Part shown: piece by piece, positions 17,459-25,745 of the stretch
Position numbering within the stretch: the stretch's first letter is position 1
How the letters are laid out: every line of letters begins with the position of its first letter
DNA from: an uncultured Gammaproteobacteria bacterium
Lineage (GTDB): Bacteria; Pseudomonadota; Gammaproteobacteria; Arenicellales; CAJQKF01
Assembly: GCA_905478855.1 (NCBI GenBank)
Contig: CAJQKF010000003.1
Coordinates: forward strand, 1-50,522
Length of the DNA stretch: 50,522 nt
Direction: 5' to 3'
Program-made: the position numbers and the translations under genes
The notes under the pieces: generated by a model
The model's database searches: none
The model's input: only the letters and a program-made list of their open reading frames with translations
What the model was told of the DNA's origin: nothing

Positions 17459-19444
17459 CTATCTTAGGTCCTTCGACTCCGTCGATTCAGAACCGGTTTC
17501 GTCAATAGCAATTGCTGCGGCCCCCAACGCTTTATTTTTCTGATCACTGGTTATATCCGACGGGATATGGACAATAACCTGACGATGCGCAAATTCAATT
17601 CCTTCGGCTTGCAACGCATCTCGCACACGCTTAGATGCCTCTCTGCGTATAACCCACTGCTCTCCGGGTTTAGCTGTAAATTTCATTCTCATGACCATAG
17701 CCGAATCCTCCATTTGCAACACGCCTTGAGACTTAAGTGGTGCTAGAAATGCGGGACCTAATTCATCATCCGCCAGCATCTTCTGACCACACTTTTTTAT
17801 GATCTTACGAACTTTCTCGATGTCGGTGTCGTAGGGTAAACGGAACGACAACTTCATAATAATGTAGTCCCGACTATGATTCTTGACTGTCGCCATTTCA
17901 CTGTATGGTACTGTTTGCACAGGACCAAGATGATGTCGCAGTCTTAGAGATCGTACTGATATTTTTTCAACCGTTCCGCGCATACCCGCTGTCTCAATAT
18001 ATTCACCCGTTCTGAACGCATCATCAACAAGAAAAAAGATTCCTGATATAACATCTTGTACCAGTTTTTGTGCCCCAAAACCTACTGCTAAACCAATCAC
18101 ACCCGCTCCAGCCAGCAGTGGAGCAATATTAACACCGAGAGAAGCTAGTAAAGTAAGAACCACCAACACGACTAGTACAAACTGAAGAAACTTCCTTAAT
18201 AACGGCAACAAAGTTTCTGCGCGTGTGGCTGGCGCTGTCTCTCCACCTTCCCCATCAAACTCCATCTGCGATTCTTCTAATGAATTTGCCGGTAAGTAAC
18301 GATCAATCGCTGACCGAATCATTTCCCACATAACCCATGCAAGTATTACCGTGACAGTAACATTTAACGAAGCGCTGAGAAGACGTTCACCATTCTCAGT
18401 CGCCAGAAATTCGGATAATCCGAATCCACTAGCCTCAGCATAAAAAGCCATGCCGATAATAAGTAAAAGTAATGTATAACCAAGGCGCGGTACTCCAAGG
18501 TTTTTCCCACCAATATTGAACGTTATATCACTACCGCTTTGATTTTTGCGTTGAAGCTCCAGACTATTGAAAACCATTCGTCCAAAAAATATTAGGACGA
18601 TACGAAACAAACCGATTGATGCAGCTTTAGCGCCACTTGTTTCGCCAAGAATTACATTCAGTGACCAAATAAACGCGGTAAAGGATACTAAGAATGTCGC
18701 CGGTATTTGCCAATTTTTTACCAGCGTTTCGCTCGCTGGATTGATAAACTCTAGATGATTACTCATCCAGACATCGGCAACACGTTTCCTTAACGACCAT
18801 AATCCAATCACTAGCAAACTAAATACAAAAATTCCACTGATTAAGGTTATGAACCGGTGAAGATACTCACTAATACCTAGAATAACGAAAAATGAGTTAT
18901 GTAAAAAACCAAATGCAATAACGAAGACCGCGGCAGTCGCAACCTTGCAAATCCGGGCACCATCATCACGCGATAAATTCAATAACGACTTGTTATCACT
19001 CCCAGGAATAAAAACATCGAATAAAATTCGCGCAAAACGTGTAATAGTTACGGTAAACAACCATGTTGTAGTCAGGACTCGCAACGGATCGTAACGTTCG
19101 AAAAACATTAGTGAAACGCCGTACGCGACTAACGCAAATATAATAAGCCCTACAAATGAAAACAGAAGTGTCATACAACCGCTTATAATTTTTTTATATT
19201 CCGGTCCCGACGAATCGGCAGACATTCGATTTCTAAGTGAACGAGTTGTTCTGGAGACAAGCCACTCTACAATCCCAGCGATAAGCACCATCAAGCCGAA
19301 CATCAAAAGTGCACTACCGATTTCCGACCATCCTTGATTATCGGTAAGATTACGTAACATATTACGATATTCTGTTGACGCAGACTCCAGTGAACCTAGC
19401 ATCTGATCCCATTGTGCTTCAAGTCGAATCGACAAAGATTGCAA
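17459..19444 (-). CDS. MscS-family mechanosensitive ion channel (YbiO-like)
   Basis: This 661-residue frame has many transmembrane helices. The conserved pore-lining helix LLAGAGVIGLAVGFGAQKLV is followed by QDVISGIFFLVDDAF and the cytoplasmic beta and alpha/beta vestibule domains. This is the MscS fold, which opens under membrane tension to release solutes on osmotic down-shock. The extra N-terminal helices match larger family members such as YbiO. Its first codon (TTG 19444) lies within the end of an upstream frame in another phase that supplies a signal peptide, so the gene looks split by a +1 frameshift. It is followed after 2 bases by the AsmA-like gene. Confidence 0.88.
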   Translation of the reverse strand: MQSLSIRLEAQWDQMLGSLESASTEYRNMLRNLTDNQGWSEIGSALLMFGLMVLIAGIVEWLVSRTTRSLRNRMSADSSGPEYKKIISGCMTLLFSFVGLIIFALVAYGVSLMFFERYDPLRVLTTTWLFTVTITRFARILFDVFIPGSDNKSLLNLSRDDGARICKVATAAVFVIAFGFLHNSFFVILGISEYLHRFITLISGIFVFSLLVIGLWSLRKRVADVWMSNHLEFINPASETLVKNWQIPATFLVSFTAFIWSLNVILGETSGAKAASIGLFRIVLIFFGRMVFNSLELQRKNQSGSDITFNIGGKNLGVPRLGYTLLLLIIGMAFYAEASGFGLSEFLATENGERLLSASLNVTVTVILAWVMWEMIRSAIDRYLPANSLEESQMEFDGEGGETAPATRAETLLPLLRKFLQFVLVVLVVLTLLASLGVNIAPLLAGAGVIGLAVGFGAQKLVQDVISGIFFLVDDAFRTGEYIETAGMRGTVEKISVRSLRLRHHLGPVQTVPYSEMATVKNHSRDYIIMKLSFRLPYDTDIEKVRKIIKKCGQKMLADDELGPAFLAPLKSQGVLQMEDSAMVMRMKFTAKPGEQWVIRREASKRVRDALQAEGIEFAHRQVIVHIPSDITSDQKNKALGAAAIAIDETGSESTESKDLR

Positions 19445-19736
19445 GCCAATTAAGAAGCCTCACCGAAAATGCTGCCTCCATCGAGCTTTCTGCATTATCA
19501 GGCTCCACACTATCGAGAAACCTAACTAACTCTGCCCTTACTTCGGAGTCAGTCATAACCGCAAGAAGTTCATTAATTTCTTCGGAGTTTAATGACGCGG
19601 TATCGATAGTAAGGACATCACCCGATGCTCGGCTTAAAACAATATCCGTCGCTATACTTGCGGCAGCAGTATAAGCAGACACCGAGAAAGTGACCAAAAT
19701 CAACAGGCCAAACTGTATTAGGTATTTTTTTAGCAC
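19419..19736 (-). CDS. Signal-peptide frame, probably the 5' part of the MscS gene
   Basis: The 105 residues begin with a signal peptide (MLKKYLIQFGLLILVTFSVS, cleaved near AAA). A short acidic helical segment follows (LNSEEINELLAVMTDSEVRAELVRFL). YbiO-type channels start just like this: signal peptide, a helical stretch with residues like those, then the first transmembrane helices. The frame overlaps the start of the MscS frame by 26 bases and is offset by one, and no channel lacking this part would have a signal peptide. I read it as the N-terminus of one gene broken by a frameshift. Alternatives are a separate small protein or programmed frameshifting. Confidence 0.6.
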   Translation of the reverse strand: MLKKYLIQFGLLILVTFSVSAYTAAASIATDIVLSRASGDVLTIDTASLNSEEINELLAVMTDSEVRAELVRFLDSVEPDNAESSMEAAFSVRLLNWLAIFVDST

Positions 19737-19796
19737 GTTTATTTAAGATGAATTCGCAAAGTTTTAAGACCAGGTAATAACGAGTATTGGACAAAG

Positions 19797-20645
19797 TTAA
19801 TGACAGAATAAAACAGGGATTTCTGAATGAGAGAAAATGTCACTCGTGACACCACCAAATATGAGCGCCCTCAAACGACTGTGGGTGTATGCGCCTTTTA
19901 CGATCAGATCTGCATTTACATCGCGCGCATAACTCATAATCACCTCAGACACACGTCCAGACTCACACTGCCGAGAAATACCCTCAGCATTAATACCATG
20001 CGCACGAAGCGAACAAGCAACCGATTCCGCATTGGGACCCGAGACCATACCGCCCTCGACCTCAATTACATGTACATGTTTCGCATTTTGCAGAAAACGT
20101 TGACCCATTGCCATGGTGCGGGCGGTTTCACTACTACCATTCCAAGCCACTACGATATTTTCTCCAATACGCGTTGGCAAATTATTACTCACCAAAACCA
20201 AAGGTCGCCCGCTTTCGAATAATACCGTTTCACACGTTGTCCGCCATTCTGTCGTACCTTCCGGTACCGGTCGATGCATTAAGACAAGATCGAAGGTTCG
20301 GGAAAATTCGGCTAGTGCTATTGCTCCACTGCCTTTTAGTGAAACCCATCCGGCGGCTATCGATGCGCCATCCCATTGATCTAATTCAGCAACTAAAATA
20401 TCAGACTTAGCCACAAGCTCATCGAAGGCGGCTTTTGCCTTTGCCTCTAACTGATGTTCTTCATTCTCAAATTGAGTTAAATATTCAGCCGGTAATGTAA
20501 TGCCTTCGCCAGCAATAATCGGTAAATTTTGCTGGCACCATGCCGCTTGAATATACCCACCATTCTGGGACGCAAGCTTAACTGCTGCACGAATCAATGA
20601 CTCCGTTGGAATCGACCCATTAAGAGGTAAGAGTATAGTTTTCAT
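19797..20645 (-). CDS. Tandem universal stress protein (UspA family)
   Basis: The 282-residue cytoplasmic protein has two Usp domains (about 1-150 and 155-282). The first begins MKTILLPLNGS and the second has the strand NIVVAWNGSSETARTMAMG. The second ends with the signature VKGAYTHSRLRALIFGGVTSD, close to the G-x2-G-x9-G(S/T) ATP-binding pattern of Usp proteins. Tandem proteins of this kind accumulate under stress and some bind ATP; the exact role is unknown. GGAGA upstream of ATG 20645 supports the start. It is separated by about 140 bases from rnd on the same strand. Confidence 0.88.
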   Translation of the reverse strand: MKTILLPLNGSIPTESLIRAAVKLASQNGGYIQAAWCQQNLPIIAGEGITLPAEYLTQFENEEHQLEAKAKAAFDELVAKSDILVAELDQWDGASIAAGWVSLKGSGAIALAEFSRTFDLVLMHRPVPEGTTEWRTTCETVLFESGRPLVLVSNNLPTRIGENIVVAWNGSSETARTMAMGQRFLQNAKHVHVIEVEGGMVSGPNAESVACSLRAHGINAEGISRQCESGRVSEVIMSYARDVNADLIVKGAYTHSRLRALIFGGVTSDIFSHSEIPVLFCH

Positions 20646-20783
20646 AGTATCTTTTCTCCGTAAGTTATTTTTATAGTATAACGCATCGCTATCTAAACCT
20701 GCAGTGCATAGCGTCAGTATATCATGCCACCTAAAGTAGACTAGTAAACAGTGTTACATTAGGAACTTAAACGATTGATATCT

Positions 20784-21869
20784 TTAAAATAAGTCCTTAC
20801 AAACCGTACTTCGCCAGCCATAACTTAACCGCCCAGTCTCCTCACGTAAAATACATTCTAAATCTTTACCATTAGCAATTAAACCGGGTGATATTCCATA
20901 ATCAACGGCAATAGACTGCAGCCTGGATTTAAGTTGTTTCAACTCAGTTCGTTGATCGGCGGTTAACGGTTTTTTTAAACTCCATATCAACTTACCTGAA
21001 TGAATAGCATCTCTCTTTTCTTCAAAAGCCTGCAGAATCTGACTGCCATAACGGTTCATGGCTCGAGAATCCACTTTAAGCTCCTTTAACTGGGCAATAG
21101 TTGTTGTTTCACTTTTTGCTAAGGTGAGTAAGTCCAGATTGCTGACGATCCATTCACGTGGGCGATTTTTCTGCTGCGCGACTTGTTCTCGCCACATCAC
21201 AAGGCATTTGAGTTTATTTTGCTGCATAGGAGAAAGATCACCTAGGCCTCGAAACTTTTTGAACAACGACTCCTCTGAATACTGATACGCAAGTGTTGTG
21301 CGATTCTCAAATTCTTCCAACGCCCAGTTTAATTTACCCGACGATTCAAGTTTCGCTTTTAGGAGTTCATGAATATCGCATAAGTACTCAACGTCATGGA
21401 TCGCATATTCAATTTGCCCCGCGCTCAATGGGCGCTGACACCAATCAGTTCTCGTAAAAGCTTTTGTTAGTGACACCCCGAGAAGCTTCTCGACTAAAGC
21501 CGCATACCCTAGCTGGTCTTCCTCACCAACCATTGCATAGGCAACCTGAGTATCGAACAAACGTGGCATATTAAAACCTAACGCACCCGATAGAACTTCT
21601 AGATCCTGGGATGCAGAGTGTAAAACGAAGACACCACTGATTTTCTCTAACAGGAGTTTTAATTGATCCGCTTCAATTTCAAGAGGGTCAATGAGTGCAT
21701 TCGACCCGTCAGCGCTAGCCAGTTGAATCAAACATAACTTTGGAAAATATGTACTTACCCGCAAGAACTCGGTATCTAATGCAAGAATTTTTTGAACGCT
21801 AACTCGATCGATAAACGATTCTATGTCGTCAGGGTGCGTAAGAAGTGGATTTCGACTGGTTGAATTCAT
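20784..21869 (-). CDS. rnd: Ribonuclease D
   Basis: RNase D trims the 3' ends of tRNA precursors and other stable RNAs in the 3'-to-5' direction. The 361-residue protein has the DEDD exonuclease domain: motif I LDTEFLR (D32, E34), and motif III with YAIHDVEYLCDIHELL containing the catalytic Tyr and Asp. An HRDC domain (about 210-290) follows. Length matches the family (about 370). It is divergent from the 179-residue membrane protein gene. Confidence 0.93.
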   Translation of the reverse strand: MNSTSRNPLLTHPDDIESFIDRVSVQKILALDTEFLRVSTYFPKLCLIQLASADGSNALIDPLEIEADQLKLLLEKISGVFVLHSASQDLEVLSGALGFNMPRLFDTQVAYAMVGEEDQLGYAALVEKLLGVSLTKAFTRTDWCQRPLSAGQIEYAIHDVEYLCDIHELLKAKLESSGKLNWALEEFENRTTLAYQYSEESLFKKFRGLGDLSPMQQNKLKCLVMWREQVAQQKNRPREWIVSNLDLLTLAKSETTTIAQLKELKVDSRAMNRYGSQILQAFEEKRDAIHSGKLIWSLKKPLTADQRTELKQLKSRLQSIAVDYGISPGLIANGKDLECILREETGRLSYGWRSTVCKDLF

Positions 21870-21956
21870 GTAGTCAATGTTATCATTCTTAGTCGACTAC
21901 TTTTCATTTTCTTCAGCGCTCGCTGATTTAACCTCATTCTGCCGCCGGAACACTTC

Positions 21957-22496
21957 ATGAGTTCTTTATTTAGCTACTTTGTCAATTTATGCCTGTTTCG
22001 TGTAGGCCCACAAGATGCTCCAACATCCGAAAGTATTTTATATGCTACGGGTATCGTTTTAGCCATCTCTTACACTGTAATGAACACCGCCTTCGAATCT
22101 ATTGGAGAGCGTATACTTGTCGCAACCACGCAAGTCATTATTTTTTCCGGAGTAATCTGGCTACTGTTAAAAATAAACAATCTAACTGATCGCTGGAGAC
22201 AAACAACAATTGCGCTGTTTGGTTCAGCAGCGGTTCTAGAACTCGCAAAGATGCCCTTTATGCTCCTAGGGACGGACACAGACCCCGAGCTTACCGGTGT
22301 GAAAGGACCGTTTATGCTGCATGTACTGGTGGGATTCTGGTATTTAGCCATAATGGCTACTATATGCAAAAAAGCCTTGGAGACATCTATGGGACGAGGA
22401 GTAATTGCCGCTATCTTTTGTCAATTAAGTACGGTGTTTGGATTACTTCTAGTGCTCCGTGCTATTGGACTGGTTCCTGGACCAGATGCAATGTAA
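21957..22496 (+). CDS. Small polytopic membrane protein upstream of mpl
   Basis: This 179-residue protein has about five hydrophobic stretches (near residues 25-45, 50-72, 85-105, 120-140 and 150-172), indicating an integral inner-membrane protein. I recognise no domain and do not assign a function. Its stop codon overlaps the mpl start (TAATG), so it is probably translated together with mpl and may have a link to the cell envelope. The start at ATG 21957 has only a weak ribosome binding site. Confidence 0.7.
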   Translation: MSSLFSYFVNLCLFRVGPQDAPTSESILYATGIVLAISYTVMNTAFESIGERILVATTQVIIFSGVIWLLLKINNLTDRWRQTTIALFGSAAVLELAKMPFMLLGTDTDPELTGVKGPFMLHVLVGFWYLAIMATICKKALETSMGRGVIAAIFCQLSTVFGLLLVLRAIGLVPGPDAM

Positions 22497-23890
22497 TGCA
22501 TATACATATTCTCGGTGTTGCCGGTACATTCATGGCCGGCATCGCACTTATTGCAAGACAACTTGGATTTACAGTAACGGGTTCCGATCGAAATATATAC
22601 CCACCAATGAGCACGCTGCTTGAGAATAACGGAATTGAGTTTTCAAACTACTCTAAACATAATATCCCTCAGCAAACGGATATGGTCGTTGTCGGCAATG
22701 CGATGTCTCGTGGAAATGAGGCGGTCGAGCATATCCTCAATGAGCGAATTCCATTCATATCCGGCCCCCAATGGCTCAAAGAACATGTCCTAACAGATCG
22801 AAAAGTAATTGCCATTGCGGGAACACATGGGAAAACAACCACAACATCAATGGTGCTGCATATATTGAAGGAGTCTGGAATTGACTGCGGATTTCTGATT
22901 GGTGGCATTCCTGGCAACGAAACGGTTTCTGCCAGCATCGGCAGCGAAAAAATTTTCGTAATAGAAGCTGATGAATACGACACCGCGTTCTTCGATAAAC
23001 GCTCGAAGTTTCTCCACTACTGTCCCGATATCGTCTTACTCAATAACCTGGAGTTTGATCATGCCGATATTTTTGACAACCTAGAATCAATTATTCGTCA
23101 GTTTCATCACCTGGTTAGAATAATCCCTGGTAACGGACACTTAATTTACAATGATGACGATAAAAACCTGGGCACCGTAGTCGATCGTGGTTGCTGGACT
23201 AAAACCACTAAATTATCGTCCCAAGATTCAGATCGGCAAGCATGGAGACTAATTACGACCGAAACCGATCATAGCCAGTTTATTATTTCCCAGACTAATG
23301 AGGAAATTCCGATAAAATGGGCGCTTTTCGGCAAACACAATGCCCTGAATGCGCTAGGAGCCGCATGTATAGCGACACAATTGGGTATTTCGGGCAATCA
23401 AATTAAGTCGGCACTAGAGACATTTACACTTCCCAAGCGACGTCTGCAGCGATTATCTTGTCAAAGCAATATAATCATTTATGAGGATTTTGCCCACCAT
23501 CCTACCGCCATTCGACTTACATTAGAGGCGTTAACTACCCGGCACCCTGATAGACGCATCCTGCTTGCTTTTGAACCACGTTCAAACACGATGAGTTCTG
23601 GAGTTCATAATGGTGAACTTTCATTAATTCCGGAACTATGTAATCACACCTTTGTCTTAACTCACAGTAAGCTAATGTGGGAACCTCTGGATGTGTTTAG
23701 GAATAATATTCCTAGCAGGGTTACAATTTATTCAGAACCATCGGCTTTAATTACCGATATTATTAAATCTCTTAAAAAAACTGACGTACTGGTGCTGATG
23801 AGTAACGGTGATTTTCAGGGAATACCCGCAATCATTCCTGAAGAAATCGACAAGTGCACTCTGTTACGTTCACATTCCCAGCAAAATTGA
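22496..23890 (+). CDS. mpl: UDP-MurNAc:tripeptide ligase, murein recycling
   Basis: Mpl joins the recycled tripeptide L-Ala-gamma-D-Glu-meso-DAP to UDP-N-acetylmuramic acid, returning murein fragments to cell-wall synthesis in the cytoplasm. The 464-residue protein (E. coli Mpl is similar in length) has the N-terminal MurC-like fold with HILGVAGTFMAG, the ATP loop AGTHGKTTTT (about 108-117), a Mur ligase middle domain with EADEYDTAFFDKRSKF, and a C-terminal domain with EDFAHHPTAIRLTLEAL. ATG 22496 is chosen over an upstream frame opening at 22364 because the family begins exactly here. It overlaps the preceding stop by one base. Confidence 0.94.
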   Translation: MHIHILGVAGTFMAGIALIARQLGFTVTGSDRNIYPPMSTLLENNGIEFSNYSKHNIPQQTDMVVVGNAMSRGNEAVEHILNERIPFISGPQWLKEHVLTDRKVIAIAGTHGKTTTTSMVLHILKESGIDCGFLIGGIPGNETVSASIGSEKIFVIEADEYDTAFFDKRSKFLHYCPDIVLLNNLEFDHADIFDNLESIIRQFHHLVRIIPGNGHLIYNDDDKNLGTVVDRGCWTKTTKLSSQDSDRQAWRLITTETDHSQFIISQTNEEIPIKWALFGKHNALNALGAACIATQLGISGNQIKSALETFTLPKRRLQRLSCQSNIIIYEDFAHHPTAIRLTLEALTTRHPDRRILLAFEPRSNTMSSGVHNGELSLIPELCNHTFVLTHSKLMWEPLDVFRNNIPSRVTIYSEPSALITDIIKSLKKTDVLVLMSNGDFQGIPAIIPEEIDKCTLLRSHSQQN

Positions 23891-23925
23891 TCTTAACTAA
23901 AACCTTCATCTTTATTGGTATTCAT

Positions 23926-24555
23926 ATGAAAAAAATCATCCTGTTTTCAACTCTATTGCTCCTATCTTTGGGGGCTATAGCCGCGGATTACGAGAATGGA
24001 GTCCACTACCGAGAACTTGCAGAACAGCAACCAACCAGCTCTAGTGAGAAAATTGAGGTGTTGGAATTATTTTGGTATCGCTGCCCACATTGTTTTCGCT
24101 TGGAAGAACCATTGAAGGTTTGGTTACCCACTATGCCTGAGAACGCCGTATTCGCAACGATGCCTGCGATATTGGGCGATTCCTGGGAGTTTCACGCCCG
24201 TGTTTATTATACGTTTGAAGCCCTAGGCTTAACTGATCAGTTTCATGAAAAACTGTTTAATGCCATTCATAAAGAACGAAAACGCCTTAATACTGTCGAA
24301 GACGTTGCAAGTTGGATGCAACAAAACGCCGGTCCTAATGCCGCAGAGGTGATTGATGCATACAATTCGTTTGCCGTTGATAGTCATACAAGAAACTCAC
24401 TGGTGATGAGCAGGAAATATGAGCTTACCGGTGTGCCGACTGTCATTGTCGGCGGTAAATATGTTACTACCGTAACGATGGCCGGAAACTACGATACTTT
24501 TTTCAAAGTTATTAACCATCTGATTGATCTAGCTGCAGCAGACATTAGTACATAA
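23926..24555 (+). CDS. dsbA: Thiol:disulfide interchange protein DsbA
   Basis: This 209-residue periplasmic oxidase introduces disulfide bonds into exported proteins. A clear signal peptide (MKKIILFSTLLLLSLGAIAA) precedes a thioredoxin fold with the active site CPHC (C53-C56) and the cis-Pro in GVPTVIVGG. The helical insertion between them marks the DsbA type rather than a thioredoxin. The frame is open from 23854, but ATG 23926 gives the signal peptide. The partner DsbB is not in the window. A strong terminator follows about 100 bases downstream. Confidence 0.93.
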   Translation: MKKIILFSTLLLLSLGAIAADYENGVHYRELAEQQPTSSSEKIEVLELFWYRCPHCFRLEEPLKVWLPTMPENAVFATMPAILGDSWEFHARVYYTFEALGLTDQFHEKLFNAIHKERKRLNTVEDVASWMQQNAGPNAAEVIDAYNSFAVDSHTRNSLVMSRKYELTGVPTVIVGGKYVTTVTMAGNYDTFFKVINHLIDLAAADIST

Positions 24556-24598
24556 GTGCGACTTGTCACCAGCATGGTTATTTAGTATCATAAATTTG

Positions 24599-24643
24599 TT
24601 CCGTCTGTACCCCCATCCCGTCACCTCCGACATTCAGACGGAA
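24599..24643 (+). other. Inverted repeat between dsbA and its terminator
   Basis: TTCCGTCTG (24599-24607) and CAGACGGAA (24635-24643) can form a perfect 9-bp stem around a 27-base C-rich, single-stranded loop (including CCCCCATCCCGTCACCTCC). It precedes an intrinsic terminator. The pair could be the 3' UTR of dsbA or the body of a small RNA ending at that terminator. Confidence 0.35.
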
Positions 24644-24655
24644 TACATTTATAAG

Positions 24656-24681
24656 CCCCGCAAGATGCGGGGTTTTTTTTT
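24656..24681 (+). terminator. Rho-independent terminator after dsbA
   Basis: The stem is CCCCGC / GCGGGG with loop AAGAT, followed by a run of nine T residues. It ends the mpl-dsbA transcription unit. The remaining 200 bases to 24880 hold a TATAAT-like box near 24750 and probably the promoter of the next gene. Confidence 0.9.
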
Positions 24682-24880
24682 GCATCTATCCTTTCAAATT
24701 AGGTAGAATTCTTATTACAGATTTCCCAGCGAACGTGTATTTTTTACGTATAATTAAGGTATACTCTCGGCGAAATTTTACAGGCTCGTAACTTTCTAGT
24801 CGACGATGTAAATCATGGTTTTCATGTAATAAGTTGAAACGTGTCCGACTCAATATATTAAAATTCAGGAATCATAAACA

Positions 24881-25399
24881 ATGTCTGAAACCTCAATGTC
24901 CGATAATCAGTTTTCCAAACTGTTTGCAATCATGATCACATTCATGTTCTGCCTGACAATTTTTTTGATTTTTCTAGCTCGAAGTAATTCCGATGATGTC
25001 CAGACGGCATTAGATGGAGAAAGTCAGGTAGGTGTTAACGACATCATTACAGAGCGAGTTGAACCGGTTGGTGAAATGATGGTAGGGGATGCTGCAGTCG
25101 TCGCTGAAGTTGCAGTCACCGATAATACTGGCGGTGACGTAGCCGCTATTTCAGGTGAGCAGGTTTATCAAGCAAGTTGTGCAGCATGCCATAATTCCGG
25201 AATTGCCGGGTCACCTAAATTTGGAGATGCAGCAGTTTGGACAGACCGTATCGCAAGCGGAATCGAAACTTTATACGATCATGCGATTAACGGTTTCACT
25301 GGCGCATCCGGCATGATGCCTGCAAAAGGCGGAAATACCGCTCTAAGCGATGACGAAGTGCGTGCCTCTGTGGACTATATGGTAGACAAGTCGCAATAA
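24881..25399 (+). CDS. Membrane-anchored cytochrome c5-like protein
   Basis: The 172-residue protein has one N-terminal transmembrane anchor (about residues 13-33, LFAIMITFMFCLTIFLIFLA), an acidic flexible linker, and a C-terminal class I cytochrome c domain. Haem is bound at CAACH (C100, C103, H104); a Met in GMMPAKGG is the likely sixth ligand. The C-terminal pattern (NGFTGASGMMPAKGG, then ALSDDEVRASVDYM) is that of cytochrome c5 family electron carriers, which pass electrons among respiratory complexes on the periplasmic face. AGGA upstream supports the start. It is a single gene bounded by terminators. Confidence 0.9.
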   Translation: MSETSMSDNQFSKLFAIMITFMFCLTIFLIFLARSNSDDVQTALDGESQVGVNDIITERVEPVGEMMVGDAAVVAEVAVTDNTGGDVAAISGEQVYQASCAACHNSGIAGSPKFGDAAVWTDRIASGIETLYDHAINGFTGASGMMPAKGGNTALSDDEVRASVDYMVDKSQ

Positions 25400-25439
25400 G
25401 CATCGATAATTCGCCCGTGGATAATCACGGAACGATAAG

Positions 25440-25467
25440 AAAAGGGACTAATTGTTTAGTCCCTTTT
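25440..25467. terminator. Bidirectional terminator
   Basis: A perfect stem of 11 bp (AAAAGGGACTA / TAGTCCCTTTT) with a 6-base loop lies between the convergent cytochrome c5-like and RAM-domain genes. The T-run on the plus strand is strong. Confidence 0.9.
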
Positions 25468-25486
25468 TTATTGCCCTATTATCAAA

Positions 25487-25726
25487 TCAACTAAACGCGT
25501 TAAACGCGATAATTGTGGATGTATTCTTAATATCCTTAATTTTTTGGATTTCGTCTATAACAAACCGACCCTCGTCGCGCTCCGCAGAAATGTAGCACTT
25601 GATCAGCAGATCGTACTCTCCCGATATTGAATAGACCTCGGACACACCATCAATTTCTACGATTTCAGTAGCAACTTGATATGCACATCCGAGTTCACAT
25701 TTAATATTTACAAATAAAGTTTTCAT
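25487..25726 (-). CDS. Stand-alone Lrp/AsnC ligand-binding (RAM) domain protein
   Basis: The 79 residues match the effector-binding domain of Lrp/AsnC regulators (beta-alpha-beta-beta-alpha-beta), with GCAYQVATEIVEIDGVSEVY and GEYDLLIKCYI. The DNA-binding helix-turn-helix is absent, and no upstream frame supplies one. Stand-alone RAM proteins form oligomers that bind amino acids; their functions are mostly unclear. It starts 19 bases after the trpD stop on the same strand, so it is probably co-transcribed and could sense an amino acid connected with tryptophan synthesis. That link is inferred. Confidence 0.85.
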   Translation of the reverse strand: MKTLFVNIKCELGCAYQVATEIVEIDGVSEVYSISGEYDLLIKCYISAERDEGRFVIDEIQKIKDIKNTSTIIAFNAFS

Positions 25727-25745
25727 AATGTGATTCTCAATTATT

